This document shows, one piece after another, positions 50,696-60,051 of a DNA stretch of 64,000 bases. The DNA is from a virus. The notes below the pieces were generated by a model that made no database searches, was not told the origin of the DNA, and worked only from the letters and a program-made list of their open reading frames with translations. The translations under genes and the position numbers were made by a program. Location of the stretch: IMG/VR virus record IMGVR_UViG_3300038505_000007, positions 62,001-126,000 of that record; one strand, 5' to 3'. The number at the start of each line of letters is the position of its first letter. The first letter of the stretch is position 1.

Positions 50696-51160
50696 TTATT
50701 TAGAGTTTTTGCTCTTTTTGTTTTCAGTCGACCTTTGCTCATCTATGTTGTTTCTAATAAAAACATCAAAAGCATGCTTGATAATCTTCTCATCATAAAA
50801 CAAAATAGTGTCTGTTCCCCATGGTCTTTTTAAGATCCTATCTTGCAGCCACTCTTCTAACACAGACGGTGCGTGTTTCTTAAGTATATCAATAATGATC
50901 TTGTCAAGAGCTTCGACATTTTCAACTTTTAAACCAACGTAGTTGGCTAATGGAATCTTAGCCCTAACAGCCTTTAGTGTCTTGTTATACTTAGAAAAAA
51001 TAACATCTAGTATGCCATGAAGATAAAAAAGCTCCGTCATGTTTATTGACCTATTTTTTAGGACCTGATTGATCTCTTCAAGAAAAGAGACAGGACCTAT
51101 AAGGTATTGGCCTTTTTCTAGGTCTTTAGGTATAGAGTCAACGTACACTAACTTAATCAT
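50696..51160 (-). CDS. Hypothetical protein next to the polymerase, 154 aa
   Basis: Coupled to the DNA polymerase gene by an ATGA overlap and with AGGAGG. Helical alpha/beta protein (QYLIGPVSFLEEINQVLKNR), basic C-terminal tail. A polymerase accessory role is plausible from coupling alone. Confidence 0.6.
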   Translation of the reverse strand: MIKLVYVDSIPKDLEKGQYLIGPVSFLEEINQVLKNRSINMTELFYLHGILDVIFSKYNKTLKAVRAKIPLANYVGLKVENVEALDKIIIDILKKHAPSVLEEWLQDRILKRPWGTDTILFYDEKIIKHAFDVFIRNNIDEQRSTENKKSKNSK

Positions 51161-54100
51161 TGGGCCTCCTTGATTTTTTGAGGTTGAATCTCAATTGTAT
51201 TGTTATACTTTTCATTTATCTCTTCTAGTTTAAAGATTTCTTTGATATCCATAGAAGGCCCTCCCTTCCAACTTCTCTTAACAAAACCATACGCAAACAC
51301 AAGTTCGTTCTCTTTTATCTTTAACACTTCTCTGTTCCATAAGGCGCATGACATAGAATTAACGCCATCGTTTATCTCTATCTCAAGCAAGTCAAACTCT
51401 TTTGAGTCCTTCTTAGATTTAATCTTTTTATGAGTACAGCTAGACATAAAACCTATGATACCTATAGCTCCTATATAGTTATAGTAGAGCATGGTTTCTT
51501 TATCCATATCCGAGCCATAATGCTTACTGCGGTCTATTAAAATGCTGTCAAGAATAGCTGACATTGTCTTGACATCAAGTAATACAAAATTATTCAAATC
51601 TTCTACTTTTTGCTTTACAACAAACAAGTGTTTATGCTTAGCGTGCCTATGATTTAGCATGTCTTTTTTAAGATTAGATATATCTAAAATATTGGTATCT
51701 ACAAGCAGTAGATCTTTATTATATTCATGAATAAAAGGATACTTATTTAGTAAGTAGCTTCTCGTGAGCTTATCTGATATCAAGGATTCTCTAGAGAGAG
51801 GAATAAGACTAACTCTATCTTTATAGATAGACATTAAATCTCTAGTGTACACTGACTCATCAAAATCTTTTTTGATCCCTCTAATAGATAAGTATTTTTT
51901 TAACAAATTGTCTCTTTCATCGAAGTATTTTTCAGGTTCTTCTGTTATCTGCGATTCAATGAACTCGTCCAAAAGCCCGGCTTTCAAAAACACTGAAAAG
52001 TGCTGTATGTTTACCTTAGAGTGGTCAACTTTAGAGATAAAGTCCTCAATAGAATCAAAAGGAGCTTTTTTAATCAACTCGTCTACTATTGATTCACCTA
52101 TGGATTTTACAGAACTCAAGGGAACAGCAATTGCATTGCCTCGTATCGAGAACTTATTAGAAGGTCGCTTAATCGATGGACTTATAACTCTAATATCCTT
52201 GCTCTCAATATTGGCTAAAAACTTCTTAATTTTATCCTCTGAATCCTCGTTATTAAGTACACTAGTCCACCACTCTAGTGGGTAGTAATGCTTTAGGTAC
52301 ATCGTAATGTAACCTAACTCAGCATAAGCATAAGCGTGAGACTTATTAAACGAATAGTTAGAAAAAGCGAGCACCTGTTGACATACTTTCTCTATGCTCT
52401 CTTTATCCCATCCTCTCTGAGAACAAGACTCTCTTATCTTGTCAAAGGTGCTCATGATAACTTCTTGTTTCTTTTTTGCTATAGCTGACCTGATAATATC
52501 AGCTTGCTCCCATGTATATCCCACCACATCAACAAGAAACTGGATTACTTCTTCTTGATACTGGAAGATACCGTTTGACTCTTTTAATATAGGCTCTAGG
52601 TCTTTATGCAGGAACTTTAACTTAGTAGGGTCGTTCCTAACATTTAAGTAGTGCTGAGTCGCAGTGGTATCCTCAAAAGGAGCATCTAACGCACCTGGTC
52701 TGCAAAGCGACGTAATAGCCGCAAGGTCTGATTTCTTTCTTGGAGCAAACTTAGGAAGAAAAGACTTAACTAGCTCTGTGTTAAACTGAAAAGATGAGTC
52801 AGTGTCTTGTTTTTTAAAATCATCAAATACGTTTTTATCTTCATCTGGTAAGCGATATATAAACGGAACTCCATTTTCCTCTACCATTAAATCTTCATTC
52901 TTGTTTAGCTTTATCAAGTTAACACACTCGGATATCATGCTTATAGTCTTCACGCCTAGAATATCCGCCTTGACTAGGCCACTCTTTTCTATCATAGATG
53001 CGTCATACTGCGTAACCCTAATATCACCTATATCTTTATCGGTCATTATCATAGTTGGAACACGCGAGCGCTCTAAGTTTAGAGTAGATATAACAAAAGC
53101 AGAAGCATGCCTAGAGTACCCACGAATCGTACCGATTAACTTATCTACAACCCTTTTTAACTCTGGGTATCTTTCAAAGAAGTTTCTCAAATCACTGTTA
53201 AGATCATATACTCCCTTGTGGGTTTTACCCTCTAAGTCAGTGTACCCGTATAAAAAATCATGTTCATTTATGCCTTGCGGGGAGTCTTCAATCGTATCAC
53301 ATACTTTTTTTATCTCAATGTCGTTTCTATTTCTGCCATAAAGAGCAAAAGCAGCGTCTTTTATGGCATTCTTTGTCTTCATCTTTTGAAATGTAGCTAT
53401 CTGAGCAAAACCCCTGTTATACTTCTTTTGCAGATAATCCATAATTATAGGTCTTGCTTTATCAGCCAAATCTAGGTCAATATCAGGAAAAGAGCCTGCT
53501 CTAATACGAGCTTTACTTAAGAATCGCTCAAAAGGAAGCTTTGCTTTAACAGGATCAATGTGAGTAATCTTGAGATAATAAGAGACCAACGAGCCGCCTG
53601 CTGAGCCACGAGCGATCCCCTGCAATAAATTATTCGCCCTCGTATAAGAACATATATCCTCATATACCAAGAAGTATGGGATAAAGTTAATCGTATCGTT
53701 GTTCATTATGGTGTCGATCTCTTTCTTAAACCTCTCTACATATACTGGATCTGGATTCCACCTACCGTGATTAGCTATCTTTTCTAACAACAAAAGGTAT
53801 GTCTGTTGTTTATAATCAGAGGTCTTGGCTTTTATATGATCAGGTATGCTTATCTCTGGAAGATGATAAGAGAAGGATACTTCAACATTTTTAGAGAGCT
53901 CTAGAATATGAAGCGTATTCTGAGCGATAGAGTTAAAGAACTCTACGCTCATAGCGTCGCCTAAGTGGCGCTTAAGGACCTTAAACATATCCTTTGCTAG
54001 GAGAGCATGTCTACTCTCATACAAGCATCGCTGATCTTTGAAAGAGATCCTCATTACAACATCTTGTATGATCTTATCTTCTGGATTAAGGAAATGTGAG

Positions 54101-55344
54101 TCGCTTACAGGTATAAGTTTTAACCCATGCCTGTCATGCATTAATTTATAAAAAACATTGATGAGTCTTTGAATGTTCTTCTCTTTACTCTTAAAGAGAG
54201 AGAAACCTATATTGGGGTTAAACTTTTTAACCACATCTATGGCTGCAAGCTCTAAAAACACATGATCTAGCTTACTAGTCAGATCAAGTATAAGCGACTC
54301 AGCTTCTTTATATCTTGATTGCTCTAATAGATCAACAACAGGCCCATTTGTGCCCGGCAACCCAAAAATAAGACCCTCTTTGTTTTGAATTATCTCTTCT
54401 AAAGAGAGTGTAGGAAACTCAACTTCTGATATAACGGTCTTATTGTCCCAGCCCTTTGATGATAAATATATAAGGTTCTCATACCCCTTATTAGAGACCG
54501 CCCATGCGTTTATAAAAAAACTACTTCCATTGTAGTTGACAAATAAACCAAGAGAAGGAATAAACGGAACACTACTTTTCTTTGTTGCATAAAACAAAGA
54601 AGTCCCCATTATGTGGTCAGGGGTAGCAAAACCAGGAACAGAGTTTTCCTCGCACCACTTAGATATGGCCTCCATTGACTCAAAAGAATCAACGTAGGAA
54701 TACATTGAGTGCATATGAAGTTGAGCAGGTTCAATTAAACCAGAAAGATCGCTGTCATCTACATGAACATCGTTTATAACCACAGTGTCTGACTCATCTT
54801 CGCCGGCCATCTTCATTAGGATTTTATCTATCTCTATTGTGGCCTCAATATCAGACAAAGCATCATGTGCTTTTATTTCTATGTTAAAATTATTTGCCAG
54901 CGTCTCTAGTTTTAGATTGTTAGTGTTAAGAGTAGACTTTAGTGTTTTTGCTAGCTTATATGTATCTCTTATATTTGAAGTAAAAATCTTACTAAACTCA
55001 TGCTGCTTGTTGTGTTTATAAAACCAAGCATATATAAAATCTCTGTCAAAGCCAACGTTGTACCCAGATATAGTGAACTTAGTATTAAAGGATGATAGGT
55101 AATTGATTAGGTTATCTAAAACAACATCTGATCTTGGGAAAGTGCTTAACTGTGATCGAAATATATTGTTTACTCTTAGTGCTTCTTCATCAATATTGTC
55201 AAAGTTTATTGGTCTAATATAGGAGACAAACGGTTTTTTCTTCTGACCATTAACTATGGGTATTGCTGCGATTTGAATGATATCATTCTTGTTAAAATCA
55301 AGACCTGTTGTCTCTGTATCCAACCACAAATAAGAAACGCTCAT
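51157..55344 (-). CDS. dnaE: DNA polymerase III alpha (DnaE type) with fused exonuclease
   Basis: 1395 aa. Residues 1-180 are a DnaQ-type proofreading exonuclease: Asp9 and Glu11 in LDTETTG, Asp100 in VGFD, His160 and Asp165 in AHDALSD. Residues about 205-420 are a PHP domain (LHMHSMYSY). The polymerase palm has ARGSAGGSLVSYYLKITHID and catalytic PDIDLD at 620-625; a third acidic residue is in VKADILGVKT. The thumb/fingers region includes FNKSHAYAYAELGYI, and a C-terminal OB-like part follows. Fusion of exonuclease ahead of PHP is a PolC-like idea in a DnaE-like chain. The replicative enzyme of the phage. Confidence 0.93.
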   Translation of the reverse strand: MSVSYLWLDTETTGLDFNKNDIIQIAAIPIVNGQKKKPFVSYIRPINFDNIDEEALRVNNIFRSQLSTFPRSDVVLDNLINYLSSFNTKFTISGYNVGFDRDFIYAWFYKHNKQHEFSKIFTSNIRDTYKLAKTLKSTLNTNNLKLETLANNFNIEIKAHDALSDIEATIEIDKILMKMAGEDESDTVVINDVHVDDSDLSGLIEPAQLHMHSMYSYVDSFESMEAISKWCEENSVPGFATPDHIMGTSLFYATKKSSVPFIPSLGLFVNYNGSSFFINAWAVSNKGYENLIYLSSKGWDNKTVISEVEFPTLSLEEIIQNKEGLIFGLPGTNGPVVDLLEQSRYKEAESLILDLTSKLDHVFLELAAIDVVKKFNPNIGFSLFKSKEKNIQRLINVFYKLMHDRHGLKLIPVSDSHFLNPEDKIIQDVVMRISFKDQRCLYESRHALLAKDMFKVLKRHLGDAMSVEFFNSIAQNTLHILELSKNVEVSFSYHLPEISIPDHIKAKTSDYKQQTYLLLLEKIANHGRWNPDPVYVERFKKEIDTIMNNDTINFIPYFLVYEDICSYTRANNLLQGIARGSAGGSLVSYYLKITHIDPVKAKLPFERFLSKARIRAGSFPDIDLDLADKARPIIMDYLQKKYNRGFAQIATFQKMKTKNAIKDAAFALYGRNRNDIEIKKVCDTIEDSPQGINEHDFLYGYTDLEGKTHKGVYDLNSDLRNFFERYPELKRVVDKLIGTIRGYSRHASAFVISTLNLERSRVPTMIMTDKDIGDIRVTQYDASMIEKSGLVKADILGVKTISMISECVNLIKLNKNEDLMVEENGVPFIYRLPDEDKNVFDDFKKQDTDSSFQFNTELVKSFLPKFAPRKKSDLAAITSLCRPGALDAPFEDTTATQHYLNVRNDPTKLKFLHKDLEPILKESNGIFQYQEEVIQFLVDVVGYTWEQADIIRSAIAKKKQEVIMSTFDKIRESCSQRGWDKESIEKVCQQVLAFSNYSFNKSHAYAYAELGYITMYLKHYYPLEWWTSVLNNEDSEDKIKKFLANIESKDIRVISPSIKRPSNKFSIRGNAIAVPLSSVKSIGESIVDELIKKAPFDSIEDFISKVDHSKVNIQHFSVFLKAGLLDEFIESQITEEPEKYFDERDNLLKKYLSIRGIKKDFDESVYTRDLMSIYKDRVSLIPLSRESLISDKLTRSYLLNKYPFIHEYNKDLLLVDTNILDISNLKKDMLNHRHAKHKHLFVVKQKVEDLNNFVLLDVKTMSAILDSILIDRSKHYGSDMDKETMLYYNYIGAIGIIGFMSSCTHKKIKSKKDSKEFDLLEIEINDGVNSMSCALWNREVLKIKENELVFAYGFVKRSWKGGPSMDIKEIFKLEEINEKYNNTIEIQPQKIKEAQ

Positions 55345-55364
55345 CTCGACCTCGCTTTTATGTA

Positions 55365-55370
55365 TTTATA
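55365..55370 (-). promoter_or_regulatory. TATAAATA-type promoter of the polymerase gene
   Basis: Minus strand TTGTATAAATACATA, 20 bases before the ATG at 55344, with GAGG in the leader. Confidence 0.5.
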
Positions 55371-55385
55371 CAATACATATCAAGA

Positions 55386-55877
55386 CTAGTCAGCGATACA
55401 AACTTTTGAGCGAAGAACAGTCTTTTCTATAATCTCTTTGCCTCTAAGAATCGTTAGTGTCAACTCCTCTATGGAGTCTCCAACTAGAGGCTTTGAACTG
55501 TTTAATATGACATCCCCTTTCATGAGGCCTATGTTTTCACCAGAGTAACCTTTTACAACTCTAAAAATCTCAATATATTCTTTTTGATCTATGAATACAG
55601 GAACGACTATTATTCCGATGCCAAAATAGAACTTACTACAATCATTAGTTTTGATTTCTTCTTGTTTTTTATTTAAAACAACAACAGAGTCTTCTTTTGA
55701 GCTATTCTTTTGAGAAGACTGTTTCTTTGTGGATTTATTAGACATCTCCACTATGCTCACCATAAAAGACTTGTTTTCTCTCTCTTCAGGTGAAATAAAA
55801 ACCCCGTCTTTATCTTTCAAGACGGGGTACCCAATAAGGATGTGTATCAATATGCTTATGAGTACAAATAATCGCAT
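55386..55877 (-). CDS. Membrane-anchored PDZ-domain protein, 163 aa
   Basis: An N-terminal hydrophobic segment (LFVLISILIHILIGYPV) is followed by a polar Ser/Lys linker and then a PDZ-like domain: FYFGIGIIVVP, VVKGYSGENIGLMKGDVIL and EELTLTILRGKEIIEKTV, the circularly permuted bacterial type. Together with the trypsin-like protease at 43195 it provides both parts of an HtrA/Deg protease on separate chains. The start overlaps the stop of the gene before (TAATG). An intrinsic terminator lies inside codons about 17-26. Confidence 0.75.
   Translation of the reverse strand: MRLFVLISILIHILIGYPVLKDKDGVFISPEERENKSFMVSIVEMSNKSTKKQSSQKNSSKEDSVVVLNKKQEEIKTNDCSKFYFGIGIIVVPVFIDQKEYIEIFRVVKGYSGENIGLMKGDVILNSSKPLVGDSIEELTLTILRGKEIIEKTVLRSKVCIAD
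55802..55827 (-). terminator. Intrinsic terminator inside a coding sequence
   Basis: On the minus strand CCCCGTCTT, loop GAAAGATA, AAGACGGGG, then TTTTTATTTC. The stem is a perfect nine base pairs, GC-rich, with an immediate U-tract. It starts 50 bases into the PDZ gene and codes for part of YPVLKDKDGVFISPEE. Confidence 0.8.
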
Positions 55878-56233
55878 TAAGTCACTTGGAAAGTGAAGTT
55901 GAGGTCAATTTTAGTGTTAATATTGTCAGACATGTTTAAGGTAGGGCGACACTCGTAGTTGTATATCTCTTGGTCAGACAGACCTTTTTGAACACCTGCT
56001 AAATAGGCTTTTGTGATCAGGTTTTCGCCTTTGTTAGATCGCAGGATACCGGGGTTATAAGACGTAACGATTGAAATAACAAACTTTGTCTCTCCGTAAG
56101 AAGCCTTATCTTTTAGAGCGTTAGAGATAAACGTTAAATTTGTAGATATAAGCGAAACACCTGCGTTAAATGCGTCATTACACTTAGCGTGTAAACCCGT
56201 TAGCCCATCAAAAAAATCTGTCTTTAAACTCAT
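55877..56233 (-). CDS. Hypothetical protein, 118 aa
   Basis: GGAGG precedes the ATG. Mixed alpha/beta with two Cys; ends in beta strands (NTKIDLNFTFQVT). Followed by an intrinsic terminator 50 bases past its stop, within the next gene, which suggests it is an abundant short transcript. Family not recognised. Confidence 0.62.
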   Translation of the reverse strand: MSLKTDFFDGLTGLHAKCNDAFNAGVSLISTNLTFISNALKDKASYGETKFVISIVTSYNPGILRSNKGENLITKAYLAGVQKGLSDQEIYNYECRPTLNMSDNINTKIDLNFTFQVT

Positions 56234-56244
56234 ATGACCTCCAA

Positions 56245-56514
56245 TTAGTTGTTATCTAATTCCATTCTATCCTCAATAAAGGACATAAATACCTGCATTT
56301 TTTCTTTTTCCAGCTTCATAGCATCCCTATAGGCGCCAGAGATCTCTTTAATAGATTCTTTTAATTCTAGCAGCTTAGGGTCATTCTTCATCTGCTCTTC
56401 AATGTTCTTTAATGTATACAAGCTATTGATTAAGTTCTTCTTTAATTCCTCTAAGGACATTTTTTGAGCTTCAGCCAAAAAAGTCTCTGATACAAACTTA
56501 ATTTTTTTAGACAT
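56245..56514 (-). CDS. Small coiled-coil protein, 89 aa
   Basis: AGGAGG before the ATG. Continuous amphipathic helix (LEELKKNLINSLYTLKNIEE), acidic at the end. No motif. Part of a run of small genes between HNH and polymerase. Confidence 0.6.
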   Translation of the reverse strand: MSKKIKFVSETFLAEAQKMSLEELKKNLINSLYTLKNIEEQMKNDPKLLELKESIKEISGAYRDAMKLEKEKMQVFMSFIEDRMELDNN

Positions 56515-56532
56515 AAAACCTCCTAAGGTGTT

Positions 56533-57105
56533 TTATATAGCGCTTTTTATTCTATCTCTTAAATCACACGCTTTATTCTTTATACTCTCTAATCCTTGAG
56601 ACTTTTTTGTACAGTATCGCTTTACTTTAACAAGTAGTGCTTTTAAGACTTCCGGGTTTTTTAAATTATTGTTAAACTCTTGCTCTATATGTTCTAACTC
56701 TTTTGAGTACTTAACTATAAGTCTCTCTATTTTTTCTTTATACGTCTTCTTAGCGTGACAGTCGTCGCATATCCTCTGTAAGTTAGATTCTTCACACCAA
56801 AGTCTTTGCATGAAGATATTGACTCTCTGCCACATGTCTAGGTTCTCTGGAAAACCATTAGGAGGAACAACTGGATCGATGTGGTCAACAGATATCTTAG
56901 TGGATGGGACCCAGCTTCCGCACACCTCACATTGCCTTAAGACCTGTGGCTTCTTAGCCAAAGAGCCATCTTTTTTGTATCTGGGGACTTCTTTTCTAGA
57001 TTCCTCGAGTTTCTTTCTCACTATAGGCGATCTAGCAAATAAGCGCCTATTTACTCCCCTGATCTGCATTTCTATGTTGAAGTTTTTGGACTTCTTTGTG
57101 CTCAT
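56533..57105 (-). CDS. HNH endonuclease
   Basis: 190 aa. Zinc-knuckle HNH: QCEVCGSW, KISVDHIDPVVPP, then NLQRICDDCHAKKT. A basic N-terminus and a C-terminal helical region of about 70 residues follow the nuclease. It may be a free-standing homing endonuclease or a packaging nuclease. It overlaps the preceding gene by 59 bases. Confidence 0.82.
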   Translation of the reverse strand: MSTKKSKNFNIEMQIRGVNRRLFARSPIVRKKLEESRKEVPRYKKDGSLAKKPQVLRQCEVCGSWVPSTKISVDHIDPVVPPNGFPENLDMWQRVNIFMQRLWCEESNLQRICDDCHAKKTYKEKIERLIVKYSKELEHIEQEFNNNLKNPEVLKALLVKVKRYCTKKSQGLESIKNKACDLRDRIKSAI

Positions 57106-57571
57106 TTTTAATGTCTTCTGCTGGCACCAAGGTAAACCCTGATGACTCTAAATAATTAACCGAACCATATTTTTTATTTATATCCATCAAGCTCATAGGC
57201 TTATCAGTTATCTTATATCCATCCTGATGGATATGGTAAGACCTGTATTTTTTAGTATTGTCAACCTTCTCTATTAAAGATTGGTCCCATGCTGGACTAG
57301 ACCAGCCATCAAAGATGTCATCGTTCTTAAAGAGAATTTTTTGAGTCTTTATAGACATTGCTCCATTTTTTATCTGTTCAGCTACTTTTCTAGGGTCTTT
57401 TTTAGAGTCAGGGGCTACACCTGGGATCTTTGTTTGTTTTTTATGCCTTATCTGATTATTAATTTTAGGAGGTTTTATCTGCGGAGACTCAGGCAAAGAG
57501 GGCAAAAGATTAGAGTAGTTTTTAATTAAGTCTAATAAACTATTAAGCTTTTTATACAAGTCTTCTGCCAT
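57047..57571 (-). CDS. Hypothetical protein, 174 aa
   Basis: ATG 57571 is seven bases from a GG-TAGAAT box; the longer frame starts inside the promoter. N-terminal helix, Pro/Lys linker, then a domain with YHIHQDGYKITDKPM and VNYLESSGFTLVPAED. Unknown. Confidence 0.6.
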   Translation of the reverse strand: MAEDLYKKLNSLLDLIKNYSNLLPSLPESPQIKPPKINNQIRHKKQTKIPGVAPDSKKDPRKVAEQIKNGAMSIKTQKILFKNDDIFDGWSSPAWDQSLIEKVDNTKKYRSYHIHQDGYKITDKPMSLMDINKKYGSVNYLESSGFTLVPAEDIKNEHKEVQKLQHRNADQGSK

Positions 57572-57578
57572 ATGGAAT

Positions 57579-57584
57579 ATTCTA
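57579..57584 (-). promoter_or_regulatory. GG-TAGAAT promoter, seven bases before ATG
   Basis: Minus strand TATGGTAGAAT-ATTCCAT-ATG. Leaderless start predicted at 57571. Confidence 0.55.
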
Positions 57585-57605
57585 CCATAGGTAGGGAGCA
57601 TAAAA

Positions 57606-57926
57606 CTAATTAAGAGGATCAGACTTACTCATGGCACACCAGCTGGAGTGGCGCCCTCCGTCTCTCACATACTTTAAACCACAATCGCAGGCCAGCATCT
57701 CTGTGTTTATATACGTGACACCAGGAGGGATTATCTCTATGTCATGCTCGTATATTTCCTTTATATTGCCGTCTTTTGTCTTTACTCTTATCTCTGGAAA
57801 GAGCATGATCTGGCCGTACTCATTTTGATAGTTGATAGAGAGAACAGTAACTATCTCCCCCTTATAGAAGGATATCCTATATATCACCTTGTCTCCAGGT
57901 TTTATCTTATCTATCTTGTTAGACAT
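57606..57926 (-). CDS. Hypothetical protein with C-terminal Cys cluster, 106 aa
   Basis: AGAGG before the ATG. The first 70 residues look like an SH3-like beta barrel (KPGDKVIYRISFYKGEIVTV). The end has CDCGLKYVRDGGRHSSWC, probably a metal-binding site. Between gp46 and unknown genes; role unknown. Confidence 0.62.
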   Translation of the reverse strand: MSNKIDKIKPGDKVIYRISFYKGEIVTVLSINYQNEYGQIMLFPEIRVKTKDGNIKEIYEHDIEIIPPGVTYINTEMLACDCGLKYVRDGGRHSSWCAMSKSDPLN

Positions 57927-57934
57927 AGGTCCTC

Positions 57935-59677
57935 TCAGTTCTGCTCTACAGTAGATACCCCATTGCTTAAGACAACCGATATGATATTAGAAAAAGAAGA
58001 CTTAGACTCTGAGGCATGGTCTACTACAACTATAGCTCTATCCCTAGACATATCTCTTAACATAGATAATACAATCTCTCTCCCTGAATAGTCAAGACCA
58101 TCAAAAGGTTCGTCGAGTATTATTGGGTTTATTTTTAAGCCAAAACTGGACTCAAGTACATCTATTAGAGCTAAATCTATACATAGAGATAACCCTCTAA
58201 ACTCACCACCAGAAAGCGACCCAAGAGGTATCTCCTGACCGTTTTTAATCAACTGCTCTGATATCTTAGCTACAGTGTCTCCTTTTGAGGTCTCTTTGAA
58301 GGAGGAGAGTCTATATGTAAGGGATGGGTGTATCAGTTCAGTGTATTTCTCTATCTTCTCGTTGAACGACTCTATAACAGAGTCCAGCACATACGCTTGA
58401 GCCCCAGTGGGTGAATAAAAGTGAGATATTGTCTTCAATAGGTCGATCTTTTCCTGCAAGGAGTCAACGACAGCAGAGTCTTCCCTTATAGTCTTAGATA
58501 AGAAGTTTATCTTATTTATAAGAGAATTGTTGTTGTCTATATCTTTGATAATCATGTTTGCTTGCTCTCTCTTGTTTTGAAGAAGCTTTTGCATTGAATC
58601 TCTCTTGGAGAGAGAAGCCCTATAATCTAGGAGTTTTGAGTTCTTAGCTTCTGTTATCTTAGATAGGAGCTCAGATATCTTTTTCTCGTCTGAGATTTGT
58701 TCTTTTATAGAGACAAGTTTATTCTTTAGTGCATCTATTTTATTATCAATAGACTGAATATACGCAGAGTTGTGTTCTTTTCTTGAGCTGTTATCTATCT
58801 TAGAGCCGCAATACTTGCAAACATCATCTTTTGACTTCATTATCTCTTGTTTCTCATTGTTTAATGCCTCTATGTTCTCCATAAGAGACATCATCACGCC
58901 TTTTTGTTTTATTATCTCGTTTAAGCTAGCCCTACACTCAGCCTCCATAGAATCAAGTTTTGATACATCTGGTGGCTCAATAGAGCTCATGGTCTCCAAC
59001 TGGGAAGAGAGCTCAGCTATATCTTTGTTTATCTCCTCTAACTTTGAGGAGAGCAAGTTTTCGTCTTTTATAAGTCTCTTGTAGGTCTCTACTTGAGAGA
59101 TGTAGTTGTTTATAGCGCTCAGCATTGAGGTCTTCTTGGCCTCAACGTCTTTTATCTTATCGTCGACGTGCTTCTTTACTTCACTGAACTTATCTATATT
59201 CATGAGCTTTAATATGAAGCTCTTCTTATCAGAGTCAGAAGCTAGAACAAATCTTGGATACGAAGACACACTACTCTGAGGAGCGTACGCAGACAGAATA
59301 TACTGATCGTAGCTAAGTCTTACATGAGACTCAAACTCTTCTTGAGTTATGTTTAACAGCTCTCCATTTTTATGGAACTCTACAGCCCTAGGCCTATATC
59401 TCTTTACTACCCAACTATCTTCTCCACTTAATAAGTGGACCTCTACGTAAGCCTTACTCTGTCCTCTCCTTATAACCTCAGATGGAGATATTTTTCGTGG
59501 TACCTTCTCAAAGAGACAGAAAGATATAGCGTTAAATATAGCAGTCTTTCCTGCTCCATTAGACCTAGAAGTATCGTTATTCCAACCGTCTACGAGTATC
59601 AGCCCTGAATCAGGGAACTCTATGGTAGCTTCTTTTATAGAGAGAAAATCTTTTATTACGACCTTTCTTATCTGCAT
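57935..59677 (-). CDS. Rad50/SbcC-type ATPase (T4 gp46-like)
   Basis: 580 aa. Walker A RSNGAGKTAIFNA, central coiled coils with zinc hook CKYCGS, signature SLSGGEFRG and Walker B INPIILDEPFDGLD with the D-loop. Short arms, as in gp46. Partner of the gp47-like nuclease at 46261. ATG 59677 is six bases from TATAAG; the longer frame from 59692 starts within that box, so I use 59677. Confidence 0.9.
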   Translation of the reverse strand: MQIRKVVIKDFLSIKEATIEFPDSGLILVDGWNNDTSRSNGAGKTAIFNAISFCLFEKVPRKISPSEVIRRGQSKAYVEVHLLSGEDSWVVKRYRPRAVEFHKNGELLNITQEEFESHVRLSYDQYILSAYAPQSSVSSYPRFVLASDSDKKSFILKLMNIDKFSEVKKHVDDKIKDVEAKKTSMLSAINNYISQVETYKRLIKDENLLSSKLEEINKDIAELSSQLETMSSIEPPDVSKLDSMEAECRASLNEIIKQKGVMMSLMENIEALNNEKQEIMKSKDDVCKYCGSKIDNSSRKEHNSAYIQSIDNKIDALKNKLVSIKEQISDEKKISELLSKITEAKNSKLLDYRASLSKRDSMQKLLQNKREQANMIIKDIDNNNSLINKINFLSKTIREDSAVVDSLQEKIDLLKTISHFYSPTGAQAYVLDSVIESFNEKIEKYTELIHPSLTYRLSSFKETSKGDTVAKISEQLIKNGQEIPLGSLSGGEFRGLSLCIDLALIDVLESSFGLKINPIILDEPFDGLDYSGREIVLSMLRDMSRDRAIVVVDHASESKSSFSNIISVVLSNGVSTVEQN

Positions 59678-59683
59678 GTATAT

Positions 59684-59689
59684 CTTATA
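59684..59689 (-). promoter_or_regulatory. TATAAG box six bases before ATG
   Basis: Minus strand TTTGTATAAG-ATATAC-ATG. Weaker match, same geometry as other leaderless starts. Confidence 0.4.
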
Positions 59690-59695
59690 CAAACA

Positions 59696-60043
59696 CTATT
59701 TCTTCTTAGGTTTTCCTATCTCTAACTCACCTTTATCGTTGTAAACAAGCCAACCTTCTTCTAGAGCTGTCTCAAGTGAGTGAGTCTGAATAAGACGAGG
59801 AACCTCTACTTCCCAGAAATAATCTGTTCTTCTCTGATCTAGTATCTCTTTTTGATCTTTTATATGAGAAACTCCCATGAAAGAATCTACAGTCTCTCTT
59901 ACTTCTGTATTGGGAGTCAATTTAGGAAGCTGCCGCTCCATTACGGCAGAGCACTTTGGGCACTCAATCTGCTGAACATCTAACTTAACAATTTTCTTTA
60001 TCTCAAAGGAGCACGAGCTACAAACGAACCTATAAACAGCCAT
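59696..60043 (-). CDS. FmdB-type zinc-ribbon protein, 115 aa
   Basis: The N-terminal 45 residues are an FmdB-like zinc ribbon (VYRFVCSSCSFE ... ECPKCSAVMERQ). The rest is helical and ends GELEIGKPKKK. The role of phage FmdB-like proteins is unclear; they are often near structural or DNA genes. AGGTGAG before the ATG. Confidence 0.78.
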   Translation of the reverse strand: MAVYRFVCSSCSFEIKKIVKLDVQQIECPKCSAVMERQLPKLTPNTEVRETVDSFMGVSHIKDQKEILDQRRTDYFWEVEVPRLIQTHSLETALEEGWLVYNDKGELEIGKPKKK

Positions 60044-60051
60044 GTTCTCAC

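Noticed and set aside
52802-53341. 179-codon frame antisense to DNA polymerase
   Set aside because: The polymerase frame is conserved throughout; no ribosome site or motif in the antisense frame.
56533-57105. HNH gene as homing partner of the terminase intein
   Set aside because: It is 12 kb away with intact genes between and nothing ties it to the intein; kept as an independent HNH nuclease.
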